64,000 nucleotides of DNA from the NCBI GenBank assembly GCA_023228985.1, contig JALOAC010000013.1:1-64000 (forward strand). The letters are read 5' to 3'. The stretch comes from Thiopseudomonas sp. Its GTDB lineage: Bacteria; Pseudomonadota; Gammaproteobacteria; Pseudomonadales; Pseudomonadaceae. The notes under the pieces were generated by a model. That model was not told the origin of the DNA. It was given only the letters and a program-made list of their open reading frames with translations, and did no database searches. Position 1 is the stretch's first letter. Each line of letters starts with the position of its first letter. Below, piece by piece: positions 9,033 to 17,707 of this stretch. Both the position numbers and the translations under genes were made by a program.

Positions 9033-9146
9033 CGTCCTGCCCGCAAAGCACATAGCGACCTGCGCTGTGGTTTCATTTTTATAAGCGTAACGGTCGCATC
9101 CTTGCCACCGTTGCTGCCTATAGTCCAACACATACGGCTTATGCAT
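8967..9146 (-). CDS. Possible small basic protein downstream of typA
   Basis: A 59-codon frame follows typA on the same strand. Its ATG at 9146 has a good GGAG site six bases upstream (an in-frame TTG at 9158 overlaps that site). The predicted protein is basic and rich in Arg, Tyr and Gln (MHKPYVLDYRQQRWQG...). The last 66 bases overlap trmL antisense, which weakens the case. I do not recognise the product. Confidence 0.3.
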   Translation of the reverse strand: MHKPYVLDYRQQRWQGCDRYAYKNETTAQVAMCFAGRTLRIGKIQLSPRLIGGYRYSIR

Positions 9147-9179
9147 TGGATACTCCAAGCCTGGAGTATGGGTTGCTTA

Positions 9180-10991
9180 CTAACCGCGACCGGCGCGCTT
9201 GCGCTCGTTTTCAGTCAGTAGTTTCTTACGCAAACGAATGGATTGCGGCGTGACCTCTACCAGCTCATCATCCTCAATAAACTCTAGGGCCTGCTCAAGC
9301 GTAAAGCGAATCGGAGTGACCAGTTGAACGGTATCTTCCTTACCCGATACACGCATGTTATCGAGCTTTTTCGCCTTGGTGGGGTTAATCGCCAGGTCGT
9401 TATCACGGCTGTTAATACCCGCAAGCTGACCTTCGTAAATTTCTTCACCGGGCGACAGGAACAACTTACCACGGTCTTGCAGGGTTTCTAGCGAGTAGCT
9501 TAGCGCCTTACCGGTAGCCATCGAAACCAGCACACCGTTGAGTCGACCGGCCATTTCACCGCCCTTCACTTCGCCATAGTGGCTAAAGGTACTGGTCAGG
9601 ATACCCGTGCCTGAAGTGATGGTCATAAACTGGTTACGAAAACCAATTAAGCCACGCGCTGGAATAACATACTCCAAACGCACACGGCCTTTACCGTCTG
9701 GCACCATGTCTTTCAAGTCGCCCTTACGCAAGCCCAGCTGCTCCATAATCGGACCCTGGTGCTGCTCTTCGATATCAAAGATTACAAACTCATACGGCTC
9801 TTGTTTCACGCCATCCACGTCTTTGATAATCACTTCTGGGCGGGAAATCGCCAACTCAAAACCTTCGCGGCGCATGTTTTCAATCAGTACTGACAGGTGC
9901 AGTTCACCACGGCCAGATACTTTGAATTTGTCCGGATCACCGGTTTCTTCCACACGCAACGCAACGTTGTGCAGTAGCTCTTTTTCCAGACGCTCTTTGA
10001 GGTTACGGCTGGTAACGTACTTGCCTTCTCGACCGGCAAAAGGTGAGTCATTCACCTGAAAGGTCATGCTGACGGTAGGTTCATCAACGGTCAACGGAGG
10101 CAATGCTTCTACATGCTGCTGATCACAGAGAGTATCGGAAATAAACAGCGGCTCAAAACCACTGATACAGACGATATCACCGGCTTGTGCTGTTTCAACT
10201 TCAACACGCTGCAAGCCACGATGACCCATGATTTTCAGAATACGTCCGTTGCGCTTTTTGCCCGTGGAGTCAACCGCTGTTACAGGCGAGTTGGCTTTAA
10301 TGCGACCACGGCTAATGCGGCCAATGCCGATAACGCCGAGGAAGTTGTTGTAGTCCAGCGCCGAGATTTGCATCTGAAACGGACCGTCCACATCCACTTT
10401 AGGCGGCTGAACAAAATCGATAATTGCTTGGAATAACGGGTCCATATTCTCAGCCATTTCGCTCGGGTCCATACCGGCGATGCCGTTCAGCGCACTGGTG
10501 TACACAATAGGGAAATCAAGCTGCTCATCGGTCGCACCGAGGTTGTCGAACAGATCAAAAATCTGATCAATCACCCAATCTGGACGCGCGCCCGGGCGAT
10601 CAATTTTGTTAACCACCACAATAGGGTTCAAACCGGCTTGAAACGCTTTTTGGGTTACAAAGCGGGTTTGTGGCATTGGGCCGTCGATGGAGTCAACCAC
10701 TAGCAGCACGCAGTCAACCATGCTCATTACACGCTCCACTTCACCACCGAAATCGGCGTGACCGGGCGTATCAACGATGTTAATGGCGTAATCTTGCCAT
10801 TTGATGGCGGTGTTTTTCGCCAGAATGGTAATGCCACGTTCTTTTTCTTGGTCATCAGAGTCCATCACACGGTCTGACTCAAGCTCTTTGCGGTCCAAAG
10901 TCCCTGAGGCTCGCAGCAAAGCATCGACCAGAGTGGTCTTGCCGTGGTCAACGTGGGCAATAATGGCAATATTACGTAAATTATCTATCAC
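9180..10991 (-). CDS. typA: Ribosome-associated translational GTPase TypA/BipA
   Basis: A 603-residue translational GTPase. The G domain carries all motifs: AHVDHGKTTL (G1), the RGITI switch I region, DTPGHADF (G3), NKIDRPGAR (G4) and SALNG (G5). EF-G-like domains II, III and V and the BipA-specific C-terminal domain follow (GRLNGVLVSM; REDTV/SGKEDTVQL; RKK...ENERKRAGRG tail). BipA binds the ribosome and supports assembly and translation under stress or low temperature. The start is GTG at 10991, giving the standard MIDNLRNIAIIAHVDHGK N-terminus. Upstream on the same strand is thiI, as in Pseudomonas. Confidence 0.98.
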   Translation of the reverse strand: MIDNLRNIAIIAHVDHGKTTLVDALLRASGTLDRKELESDRVMDSDDQEKERGITILAKNTAIKWQDYAINIVDTPGHADFGGEVERVMSMVDCVLLVVDSIDGPMPQTRFVTQKAFQAGLNPIVVVNKIDRPGARPDWVIDQIFDLFDNLGATDEQLDFPIVYTSALNGIAGMDPSEMAENMDPLFQAIIDFVQPPKVDVDGPFQMQISALDYNNFLGVIGIGRISRGRIKANSPVTAVDSTGKKRNGRILKIMGHRGLQRVEVETAQAGDIVCISGFEPLFISDTLCDQQHVEALPPLTVDEPTVSMTFQVNDSPFAGREGKYVTSRNLKERLEKELLHNVALRVEETGDPDKFKVSGRGELHLSVLIENMRREGFELAISRPEVIIKDVDGVKQEPYEFVIFDIEEQHQGPIMEQLGLRKGDLKDMVPDGKGRVRLEYVIPARGLIGFRNQFMTITSGTGILTSTFSHYGEVKGGEMAGRLNGVLVSMATGKALSYSLETLQDRGKLFLSPGEEIYEGQLAGINSRDNDLAINPTKAKKLDNMRVSGKEDTVQLVTPIRFTLEQALEFIEDDELVEVTPQSIRLRKKLLTENERKRAGRG

Positions 10992-11084
10992 TGTAGTTGT
11001 CTCTAGTAGTTAACATTTAAATCGAATTTGGGACTTTTTGGCCGCGCCAGTCCATACGCTTTAGCTTCTATTGCAGAAAGATTG

Positions 11085-12539
11085 CTAAGGCCGATACACC
11101 CGCACATTGGTGTGACCCTCATGCAGCAGATGATGCACATGCAGGCGACTCATCACCCCTTTGTCACAATAGAGCAGGTACTGGCGGTTAGCGTCCAGCT
11201 CTTTGAAACGGTTATTTACCGCATAAAACGGCATGTGTAGCAGCTCGATATCAGCCAACTGTAAGGGCTTATCCTCGCACTCATGCGGATGACGGATATC
11301 AATCACTATCTGCCCTGGCAACGCTTGGCTGACGGTTTCTACCTGCACATCCTGGCTTAACTCTTCAAGCAGTTTGTCCACGGTAATGAAGCGCGCTCGA
11401 CTGATCGCACGGTCCAAAATACTCATATCCAAACGCTCTTCTTCGCGCATCACTCGACCCAATCGTGCCTTGGTAGTCGGATTCACCGAAATCACGCCAC
11501 AGTATTCCGGCATATTTTTAGCAAAATCCGCTGTGCCGATGGCTTCAGCCGTATCGATAATCTCTTGTTTATGCGTGGCAACCAGAGGGCGAAGCACCAA
11601 CTTTTCGATGGCTTTATCAATCACCGACAGATTAGTGAGCGTTTGGCTAGATACCTGAGAAACGGCCTCACCTGTTGCCAAGGTTTCAATATGCAACCCA
11701 TCGGCGATACGTTCAGCCGCACGGAGCATCATGCGTTTAAGCACTACGCCCATGTGGCTGTTATCCACAGTATTGAGAATATCAGCCAGCACTTCTTCAA
11801 AGGGTACACTAATAAACAGCACCCGATGCGAGCGACCGTATTTTTCCCACAAATACTGGGTTACTTCCATCACACCCAATTCATGGGCACGACCACCCAA
11901 ATTAAAAAAACAAAAATGGGTCAACAATCCGCGACGCATGAGCTGATAGGCAGCCACGGTAGAGTCAAAGCCGCCGGACATTAGCACCAAGGCTTGCTCA
12001 ATAGAGCCTAACGGGAAGCCACCCATACCTGCATGGCGTGCATGCTCAACCATTAAGCGCTGATGACGGATTTCTAATCGCACTTCCACTTCGGGTCGAT
12101 TTAGCTCTATTCCAGCTGCCGCGCATTGGCGGCGCAACAGGCTACCCAAAGTGCGTTCAACATCCATGGAGGTAAACTCATGCTTGCCTACACGCTTACA
12201 GCGCACTGCAAAGGTTTTCCCTTGCAACAAAGGCGCGTAATGCTCTGCACACAACTGCGCGATGGTTTCCATAGAGTCTGGCAGTGGATACTCTTGCACT
12301 TGGTATGAGTGTGCAATACCGGGCGTATTACTGAGCCGCTCAAATAACTCTTGCTGCGCCACAGGCTCGACGAGACTGCTTTGCACCACAATGTTGTCCC
12401 ACTCACCACTCACCGCCACTTCGGGGTCAAGCGGACTCAACACCGTACGCATATTTTTCACCAACTGGCGAACAAACTGGCGTCTCACCGGACGGCTTTT
12501 AATGGTGATCTCAGCAAAGGGCTTAACGAAGATTTTCAT
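11085..12539 (-). CDS. thiI: tRNA 4-thiouridine sulfurtransferase ThiI with rhodanese domain
   Basis: A 484-residue ThiI of the long type. It has an N-terminal ferredoxin-like domain, a THUMP domain, a PP-loop adenylation site (LMSGGFDSTVAAY) and a C-terminal rhodanese domain whose persulfide cysteine is in YLLYCDKGVMS. It receives sulfur from IscS and makes 4-thiouridine at position 8 of tRNAs. The rhodanese-containing form can also feed sulfur to thiazole synthesis, which fits with thiC elsewhere in the window. The ATG at 12539 (MKIFVKPFAEITIKS) was chosen over an upstream in-frame codon at 12563 because it gives the family N-terminus. Confidence 0.97.
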   Translation of the reverse strand: MKIFVKPFAEITIKSRPVRRQFVRQLVKNMRTVLSPLDPEVAVSGEWDNIVVQSSLVEPVAQQELFERLSNTPGIAHSYQVQEYPLPDSMETIAQLCAEHYAPLLQGKTFAVRCKRVGKHEFTSMDVERTLGSLLRRQCAAAGIELNRPEVEVRLEIRHQRLMVEHARHAGMGGFPLGSIEQALVLMSGGFDSTVAAYQLMRRGLLTHFCFFNLGGRAHELGVMEVTQYLWEKYGRSHRVLFISVPFEEVLADILNTVDNSHMGVVLKRMMLRAAERIADGLHIETLATGEAVSQVSSQTLTNLSVIDKAIEKLVLRPLVATHKQEIIDTAEAIGTADFAKNMPEYCGVISVNPTTKARLGRVMREEERLDMSILDRAISRARFITVDKLLEELSQDVQVETVSQALPGQIVIDIRHPHECEDKPLQLADIELLHMPFYAVNNRFKELDANRQYLLYCDKGVMSRLHVHHLLHEGHTNVRVYRP

Positions 12540-12681
12540 AGCTGTACACAAAACGTTACGCACCCGCTTAGGACGCGAAAAAGGGTGCGCAAGTATAGCA
12601 AGTTCAGGCTTTTAGCGCGAGTAATTATGCGTTAAGGACGCGAGCAAAGCGCATTAAATACGCGTTGTAGTTATCCTTATT

Positions 12682-12722
12682 GCAGCCTAATAAGGTTTTT
12701 AAACGCGCATAGGTTAGGCTGC
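12682..12722 (-). terminator. Possible 3' hairpin of the lipoprotein gene
   Basis: GCAGCCTAA and TTAGGCTGC form 9-bp arms around a 23-base loop, directly after the stop of the minus-strand lipoprotein gene. No strong T-run follows, so termination is only a guess. The rest of 12540-12681 shows no gene. Confidence 0.35.
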
Positions 12723-13208
12723 TTATTGCCAATCCAGCTGCAACAGCTGCCATTTTTTATCGGTTAACTGCCACACACTGCTGACTCGATAATGTTCAGC
12801 CCGCTCGGGAATAAGCCTTTGCGCGCCGGTAATACCAACTTGCGCCGTACACAGACCGCGATCATAAAAGCCCTTATCTAACTGGCAATCACGATTAAGC
12901 ACTAGAATATTAATATTCTTATAACGCATAAACAGCCCCAGCATTTGTTGGCGAATTTCCTGCGGGCCGTACTGTTGTTGCGCTAAAAAATCAGTATGCA
13001 ACTGTTTTATTACCGCACTGGTTTGCTTGTTTTTAATACCTTCTTCTAACTGTCGCGCTGCTTGCTCTAGCGCATTTTGCGGATCTTTACTGCCACAGGC
13101 TAACAAGCCCACTGTGAGCGCAGCCACCAGCACCAACCGGCATGACTGAACAAGTTGTCGCCTAGTGTTCGTTACTAAAACCATTGACCTCTGCCCGTTT
13201 TGCATCAT
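12723..13208 (-). CDS. Putative lipoprotein, unknown function
   Basis: A 161-residue protein with a basic N-terminus, a hydrophobic run and a lipobox VGLLAC ending at Cys38, so probably lipid-anchored. The mature part starts with a helical region (EQAARQLEEGIKNKQTSAVIKQL) and ends in an SxVWQLTDKKWQLLQLDWQ stretch. That resembles the NTF2-like or calcineurin-regulatory-like fold of small periplasmic proteins, where a beta sheet closes with a Trp-rich strand. Two cysteines in the C-terminal half could pair. GGAG lies seven bases before the ATG at 13208. The gene diverges from the resorcinol-type locus at 13325; a functional link is not shown. Confidence 0.7.
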   Translation of the reverse strand: MMQNGQRSMVLVTNTRRQLVQSCRLVLVAALTVGLLACGSKDPQNALEQAARQLEEGIKNKQTSAVIKQLHTDFLAQQQYGPQEIRQQMLGLFMRYKNINILVLNRDCQLDKGFYDRGLCTAQVGITGAQRLIPERAEHYRVSSVWQLTDKKWQLLQLDWQ

Positions 13209-13324
13209 TTAACTGCTCCCTATTTCTAAACTACCCTATAATCACGCATTATTTGCAATAATTGCCAGCCCTGCACCGCGGCAACTTGCCCAGCATACGC
13301 ACTTAATAGGTTTTTCAAGCAACT

Positions 13325-13729
13325 ATGGCTCTCCCAGAACTGACAGCTTTATTACCACACCGCGGTACAGCGCTATGGTTAACTGCAATTATTAATCATG
13401 ATCAACAAAGCATCCTTGGCGAGTGCCACCGGGATTGCCTTGCGCAGTTAACCCAACTGCAGAGTGCTTATTTTTTCGAAGCTGCTGCACAACTCTGTGC
13501 CGCACATGGCGCATTGTATGCCAAGCACAACTCGCCCACTGAAGCCTACATTGGCAAACTGAGTAAACTCAAGGTGTATCAACAGGCCACGTCTACCGGC
13601 GGTCCTCTGCAAGTCAAAGCGACGCAGCAATCTGCCAATGAACTCAGCGCCGTCTATCTATTCACCGTTACCCAACAGCAGCAGTTACTGCTCGATGGCA
13701 CTCTGTTACTGGTGTTAAACCATGCTTGA
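13325..13729 (+). CDS. Hotdog-fold 3-hydroxyacyl-ACP dehydratase-like protein (ApeP/FabZ type)
   Basis: A 134-residue single-hotdog protein. The N-terminal LLPHRGTALWL matches the active-site histidine segment of ApeP-type dehydratases (His12), and AYFFEAAAQLCAAHGA supplies the acidic residue (Glu52) on the central hotdog helix. These enzymes remove water from 3-hydroxyacyl-ACP during polyene or unsaturated fatty-acid assembly. It is the first gene of the rightward arm of the resorcinol-type locus and overlaps the ABC ATPase gene by 8 bases. In a DarAB pathway an alpha,beta-unsaturated acyl thioester is one of the two condensed substrates, which this enzyme could supply; that is inference. 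Confidence 0.75.
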   Translation: MALPELTALLPHRGTALWLTAIINHDQQSILGECHRDCLAQLTQLQSAYFFEAAAQLCAAHGALYAKHNSPTEAYIGKLSKLKVYQQATSTGGPLQVKATQQSANELSAVYLFTVTQQQQLLLDGTLLLVLNHA

Positions 13730-14603
13730 GCTTAGCCACCTTCATTACCGCTACCCTGACGCCGAACAGGATGCGCTGGTCGATATCAACTTTAAAATAC
13801 AACAAGGTCAGTGTATCGGTTTACTGGGAGCTAACGGTGCTGGCAAAACCACACTACTGTCGCTCATCGCACAGCTTATTACACCCAGCGCTGGGCAGTT
13901 ACGCTGGCAACAGCAACCCAGCCTAGGGCTTGTACCGCAAACTCTGGCCTTCTATGCCAAGCTCAGCAGCCAAGAAAACTTACACCTTTTTGCCGATCTT
14001 TACTTGCTTAAGGGTCAACAACGCCAGCAGCAGCTCAGTTTAGCTATCGAAGCAGCGCAGCTGGAATCACTACTGCATAAAAAAGCCGGTCAACTATCAG
14101 GCGGACAACAACGGCGACTTAATTTCGCTTTAGGTATTTTAGCCCCTGCGCAATTATTTCTATTCGACGAGGTAACCGTTGGTGTGGACAGCGTCAGCCG
14201 CCAACATCTGTTAAACGCTATTAAGCAACTTAAACAGAGCGGAAAAAGTATCATTTACACCAGCCATTATTTACCCGAAATCGAGCAAATTGCCGAACGC
14301 GTTATTTTGCTTAACGCAGGCAAAGTGCTGCTCGATATAGCGCTTGCCGAACAACCCAGCGCACACAATCTAGTGATTGAATGGGTCTCTGGGATACCTA
14401 TCGAGTTAGTCAAGCTATGCCAGCAGCAGCAACTCGACTTTCAGCAACAACACAACAGCTTAATTATTCATGCCCTAACTCAGCCGCAATGGGCAACCTT
14501 GCTCACACATATCAGTCACACCACGCCCGCACCCACTCGTATGAATTACAGCAAACCGAGCTTGGAACAGCTTTATTTACAAGTAAGCGGGGGTCAGCTA
14601 TGA
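13722..14603 (+). CDS. ABC transporter ATP-binding protein (ABC-2 exporter)
   Basis: A 293-residue nucleotide-binding subunit. Walker A is GANGAGKTTL, the Q-loop lies in the GLVPQTLAFYAKLS region, the signature is LSGGQQRR, Walker B is LFLFDEVTVGVD, and the switch histidine is in YTSHYLPEIEQ. Walker B continues DEVT rather than the usual DEPT, a tolerated variant. The drug/lipid-exporter C-terminal extension is short. Overlaps on both sides (8 bases before, 4 bases after, ATGA) indicate translational coupling to the dehydratase and permease genes, so it is likely dedicated to exporting the product of this locus. Confidence 0.92.
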   Translation: MLELSHLHYRYPDAEQDALVDINFKIQQGQCIGLLGANGAGKTTLLSLIAQLITPSAGQLRWQQQPSLGLVPQTLAFYAKLSSQENLHLFADLYLLKGQQRQQQLSLAIEAAQLESLLHKKAGQLSGGQQRRLNFALGILAPAQLFLFDEVTVGVDSVSRQHLLNAIKQLKQSGKSIIYTSHYLPEIEQIAERVILLNAGKVLLDIALAEQPSAHNLVIEWVSGIPIELVKLCQQQQLDFQQQHNSLIIHALTQPQWATLLTHISHTTPAPTRMNYSKPSLEQLYLQVSGGQL

Positions 14604-15781
14604 GGCTGTGGGCATTAAGCTTTAAAGAGCTGTTATTGCTCAGTCGTGACTGGCACGCGCTGGGCGCGCTCTTTATTATGCCAGGACTATTTCTGGTGAT
14701 TATGGCCTTTGCTATGTCGGCCATTAATCAAGATGAACTCCCAGCGGTTAATTTTAGTGTCGATATCCCTAACCCGAGCCCTGCCAGTGCATTTTTTCTC
14801 GCTGCATTAGAGAAGCAATTACCACAAAGCCAGGTACAAGCTGACACCCCCACCATCCAAATAGCACTGAGCCCCACGTTTGCCGAACAACTGCACGACA
14901 ATCCCCACCAAGGGCCAAAGCTGTCGTTTCCAGCCAACAGCGACACGCTCAGCCGCCAGCGTATACGCAGTGCAGTCACCATCGCTTTAGCGCAAACCCG
15001 TCTATGGGATTTCTTAATTGACAGCGAACTGTTCAGTGACAATGCTCCCTTGGCAGAACAACTCCAACAGGTGCAGCTGCAAACGCAAAGCGAGCTTGAG
15101 GAGTATCAAATCCTCAGCAGTGGCGCTGTAGGTAACCGGGCTAGCGCCAGTCAAATGAGCGTACCTGCTTGGCTTATTTTCGGTATGTTTTTTATTGTGC
15201 TGCCCATGTCCAACAGCTTGCAGCTCGAATTTCAGTCTGGCGTATTAGTACGTCTGCGCGCGCTACCTTTGGCGCAAAGCACCCTGTTGCTCAGCAAACT
15301 TATACCCTATAGCCTGATCAATATGCTGCAGTTTATTTTGCTGCTTAGCCTAGGCTTTTTTGTGCTACCCCTACTGGGTTTGCCTGCCCTTAGTATCCAT
15401 GGCAACGAGCTTGCTTATCTTGCTTTAGCTATTTGTATTACTAGCGCTTGCTGCTGTTTTGGCTTATTAATAGCCGCCGTTGCCAGAAATACTGAACAAG
15501 CTCTGCTACTCAGCGCTGGTAGCAACCTGATTTTAGCCGCCATTGGCGGTATTATGGTGCCCAAAAATATGATGCCCATCAGCATGCAGCACATCGCTGA
15601 ACTATCACCTATGAGTTGGGCGCTGGATGCTTTTTTAACCCTGTTAGTCGGTCAGGGGGAGCTCAAAGATATCGCCCTCTGGTGCTATTATTTGCTCGCT
15701 TTCGCCCTATGCACAGGAGCTGCCGGCGTTATTTTGTTACACAGAAGAGTACAAAACACCCTATGGACAAGCCACAACTAG
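14600..15781 (+). CDS. ABC-2 type transporter permease
   Basis: A 393-residue ABC-2 permease with one membrane helix near residues 22-43 (GALFIMPGLFLVIMAFAMSAI), then a periplasmic domain of about 150 residues, then five or more helices from about residue 190 onward. That is the usual exporter topology (YhhJ/DrrB-like). The ATG at 14600 overlaps the ATPase stop (ATGA); the open frame extends further upstream but there only runs antiparallel to the ATPase reading frame. The last 19 bases overlap the acyl carrier protein gene. Together with the ATPase it should form a homodimeric lipid or small-molecule exporter; the substrate is inferred from context only. Confidence 0.9.
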   Translation: MRLWALSFKELLLLSRDWHALGALFIMPGLFLVIMAFAMSAINQDELPAVNFSVDIPNPSPASAFFLAALEKQLPQSQVQADTPTIQIALSPTFAEQLHDNPHQGPKLSFPANSDTLSRQRIRSAVTIALAQTRLWDFLIDSELFSDNAPLAEQLQQVQLQTQSELEEYQILSSGAVGNRASASQMSVPAWLIFGMFFIVLPMSNSLQLEFQSGVLVRLRALPLAQSTLLLSKLIPYSLINMLQFILLLSLGFFVLPLLGLPALSIHGNELAYLALAICITSACCCFGLLIAAVARNTEQALLLSAGSNLILAAIGGIMVPKNMMPISMQHIAELSPMSWALDAFLTLLVGQGELKDIALWCYYLLAFALCTGAAGVILLHRRVQNTLWTSHN

Positions 15782-16029
15782 AACAACAGCTTAAGCAACT
15801 TATTTTGCGTGAGTGCGACAAAGAAGATGATTTTGATTGGCAAGAAATCGATACCCAAGAGCTTTTATTCGGCCAAGACAGCCGCATTCAAATGGATAGC
15901 CTGGATGCCCTGCAGGTTTCTCTAGCCCTGCAACAGCAGTATGGCGTGCGCATCGAAGGTGCCAAAGACGGTCGACGCGTGCTTGCCAGTATCGCCACTA
16001 TCGCTGACTACATTCGCAACAACTCATGA
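15763..16029 (+). CDS. Acyl carrier protein (DarC-like)
   Basis: An 88-residue carrier protein. The phosphopantetheine attachment motif is MDSLDAL with Ser46, flanked by acidic helix I (ECDKEDDFDWQEID) and the LLFGQDSRI loop typical of the ACPs in aryl-polyene and resorcinol loci. The start at 15763 gives the canonical ACP length; it overlaps the permease gene by 19 bases and the ketosynthase gene by 4 (ATGA). Acyl chains for the pathway would be built and held on this protein. No 4'-phosphopantetheinyl transferase gene is nearby, so the housekeeping enzyme must load it. Confidence 0.88.
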   Translation: MDKPQLEQQLKQLILRECDKEDDFDWQEIDTQELLFGQDSRIQMDSLDALQVSLALQQQYGVRIEGAKDGRRVLASIATIADYIRNNS

Positions 16030-17138
16030 GTTGTTATCTACATAGCCCCGTTCTGCACAGCTGTCTAGGCGAGTCACTCGCCGAGGCTGTTGCCGCGGTG
16101 CACAGCAATCAAGCACCGCACACACAGCCGTTCACGCTAAACGAACGTTTGCTGGAAATGCCTTACTTTGCACTCAAACAGCAGCGCCAGCCTATCGATC
16201 GGTTACGATTAATCATCGAGCAGCTGAGCAACCAATACCAAGCAAACTTTAGTGAGCAACTGCTTATTATTGCCAGCTCCGGTCTTGATATCCTGTTGCA
16301 TGAACAAAACACATTTGCCAAAGGCGGTTTTACCTCGACCGATTTTACCCCGCTGGATAGAATTGCTAGTCTGCTGCAGCAGGAGTACGGCTTTAAGGCC
16401 AGCTTCGCCATCAACACAGCATGCAGCAGCGCTGCTAACGCCCTGCTGTACGGCTCATTATTATTAAAGCAAAACCTCTATGCAGGGGTGACCGTTGTCA
16501 GTTTTGAGCCGCCCAGTACTATTGTGCAGCAAGGATTCGCAGCTCTGGAATTAACCAGCCACAGCGGGCTATACCGCCCTTTCTATCCTGATAGCGACGG
16601 CTTGATTTTAGGCGAAGTGTACGCGGCGGCTATTTTAAGCAACGAAGAAAAATCGCACAGCCTATGTCGTGTGCTTGGCGGCTACAGCGCTTGCGATACC
16701 ACCAGCGTTACCGGCACGTGCGAAGATGGCAGCCATATTTATGCGGTCATACAACAAGCTTTAAACCAAGCCGGCTGCCAGGCTGAGGACATTGATTTAA
16801 TCAAACTGCACGGCACCGCCACAGCGGCCAATGATCGTGCCGAACGTAACGGTACACTGAGTTTTTTACAACAGGCTAATGCACCTGCTTTGTGCACACT
16901 TAAGCAATGGCTTGGTCACGGCTTAGGCGCATGCGGGCTCAGCGAAACTCTGCTGCTTAGCGCCTGCTTACAGCAAGGCTTGTTGCCCACGCCACGCCAT
17001 GCTTATGTGACTGACACCTTTGCGCTGCAGCACAATCCGCAGTGGACTCAATCAGACAGTCTAATCTTGGCAAATTTTTTTGGTTTTGGCGGCAACAATG
17101 CAAGCTTGATTCTGCAAACCACTAGGCAGGAAAACTAA
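16026..17138 (+). CDS. Beta-ketoacyl-ACP synthase (FabF/ApeO-like)
   Basis: A 370-residue elongating ketosynthase, slightly shorter than FabF (about 410). The catalytic triad is visible: Cys133 in NTACSSAANA, His262 in KLHGTATAAND and His298 in QWLGHGLGACG. The C-terminal FFGFGGNNASLIL is the usual KAS I/II ending. It extends acyl-ACP with malonyl-ACP. Overlap with the ACP gene (ATGA) and a 2-base gap to the next gene place it inside a tightly packed operon. It probably builds the beta-ketoacyl chain used by DarB. Confidence 0.9.
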   Translation: MSCYLHSPVLHSCLGESLAEAVAAVHSNQAPHTQPFTLNERLLEMPYFALKQQRQPIDRLRLIIEQLSNQYQANFSEQLLIIASSGLDILLHEQNTFAKGGFTSTDFTPLDRIASLLQQEYGFKASFAINTACSSAANALLYGSLLLKQNLYAGVTVVSFEPPSTIVQQGFAALELTSHSGLYRPFYPDSDGLILGEVYAAAILSNEEKSHSLCRVLGGYSACDTTSVTGTCEDGSHIYAVIQQALNQAGCQAEDIDLIKLHGTATAANDRAERNGTLSFLQQANAPALCTLKQWLGHGLGACGLSETLLLSACLQQGLLPTPRHAYVTDTFALQHNPQWTQSDSLILANFFGFGGNNASLILQTTRQEN

Positions 17139-17140
17139 TC

Positions 17141-17704
17141 ATGCACGTCATTAGCGCCAGTCAGCTATCGGTTTCAACACAGACAAGCGACAAACAACTC
17201 AAAATCCTTTTACGTGAGCACTTCAGCAATTTGCCTCGCCGCATTGACCGACTCGCTTGGCAAACACTATTAGCCGCCGCACCTCTAACCCAGCACTTGG
17301 TTTCTAGTTGCGGAATTTATCTAGCTACTGACTACCCCTCTGGGGATACCATGACTGGCTTGCTCAACAGCGTGTGCATTCAGAAGTTACAACCCAAACC
17401 CTTTGAGTTTGTTAACAGCGTCAGCAACGCCGCAGGTTTTTACCTAGCCAAACAGCTGGACGTACAAGGACCGAACGTGTTTATTAGCGCCGGCCCACAG
17501 GTATGGCAGCAACTCTTGCAGCTGGCCTACTGTGATTTGCAGGCCAAGAATTGTCAGCAAGCTTTGTTGATTGTTTGTCGCGGCAACGAGCAAGTACAAC
17601 TACAAGCAGTGCTGGTTCAGAACCAACACAACCAGCTCTTAGCTGCAGACAGTTTTGCACAACTGAGTAGCGGGCTTGCTGTTACGCAATTGGTTTTAGA
17701 CTAG
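17141..17704 (+). CDS. Truncated ketosynthase-like protein, probable chain-length-factor-type partner
   Basis: A 187-residue protein resembling only the N-terminal half of a beta-ketoacyl synthase. GIYLATDYPSGD aligns with the start of the KS core and FVNSVSNAAGFYLAKQL with the nucleophile elbow, where the catalytic cysteine position reads as Ser/Asn instead. No catalytic histidine motifs follow. It could be a ketosynthase partner or chain-length factor such as ApeC, or a substrate-channel subunit. It begins two bases after the ketosynthase stop and ends four bases from the convergent BtrH-like gene, so it is the last gene of the rightward operon. Confidence 0.7.
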   Translation: MHVISASQLSVSTQTSDKQLKILLREHFSNLPRRIDRLAWQTLLAAAPLTQHLVSSCGIYLATDYPSGDTMTGLLNSVCIQKLQPKPFEFVNSVSNAAGFYLAKQLDVQGPNVFISAGPQVWQQLLQLAYCDLQAKNCQQALLIVCRGNEQVQLQAVLVQNQHNQLLAADSFAQLSSGLAVTQLVLD

Positions 17705-17707
17705 CGA

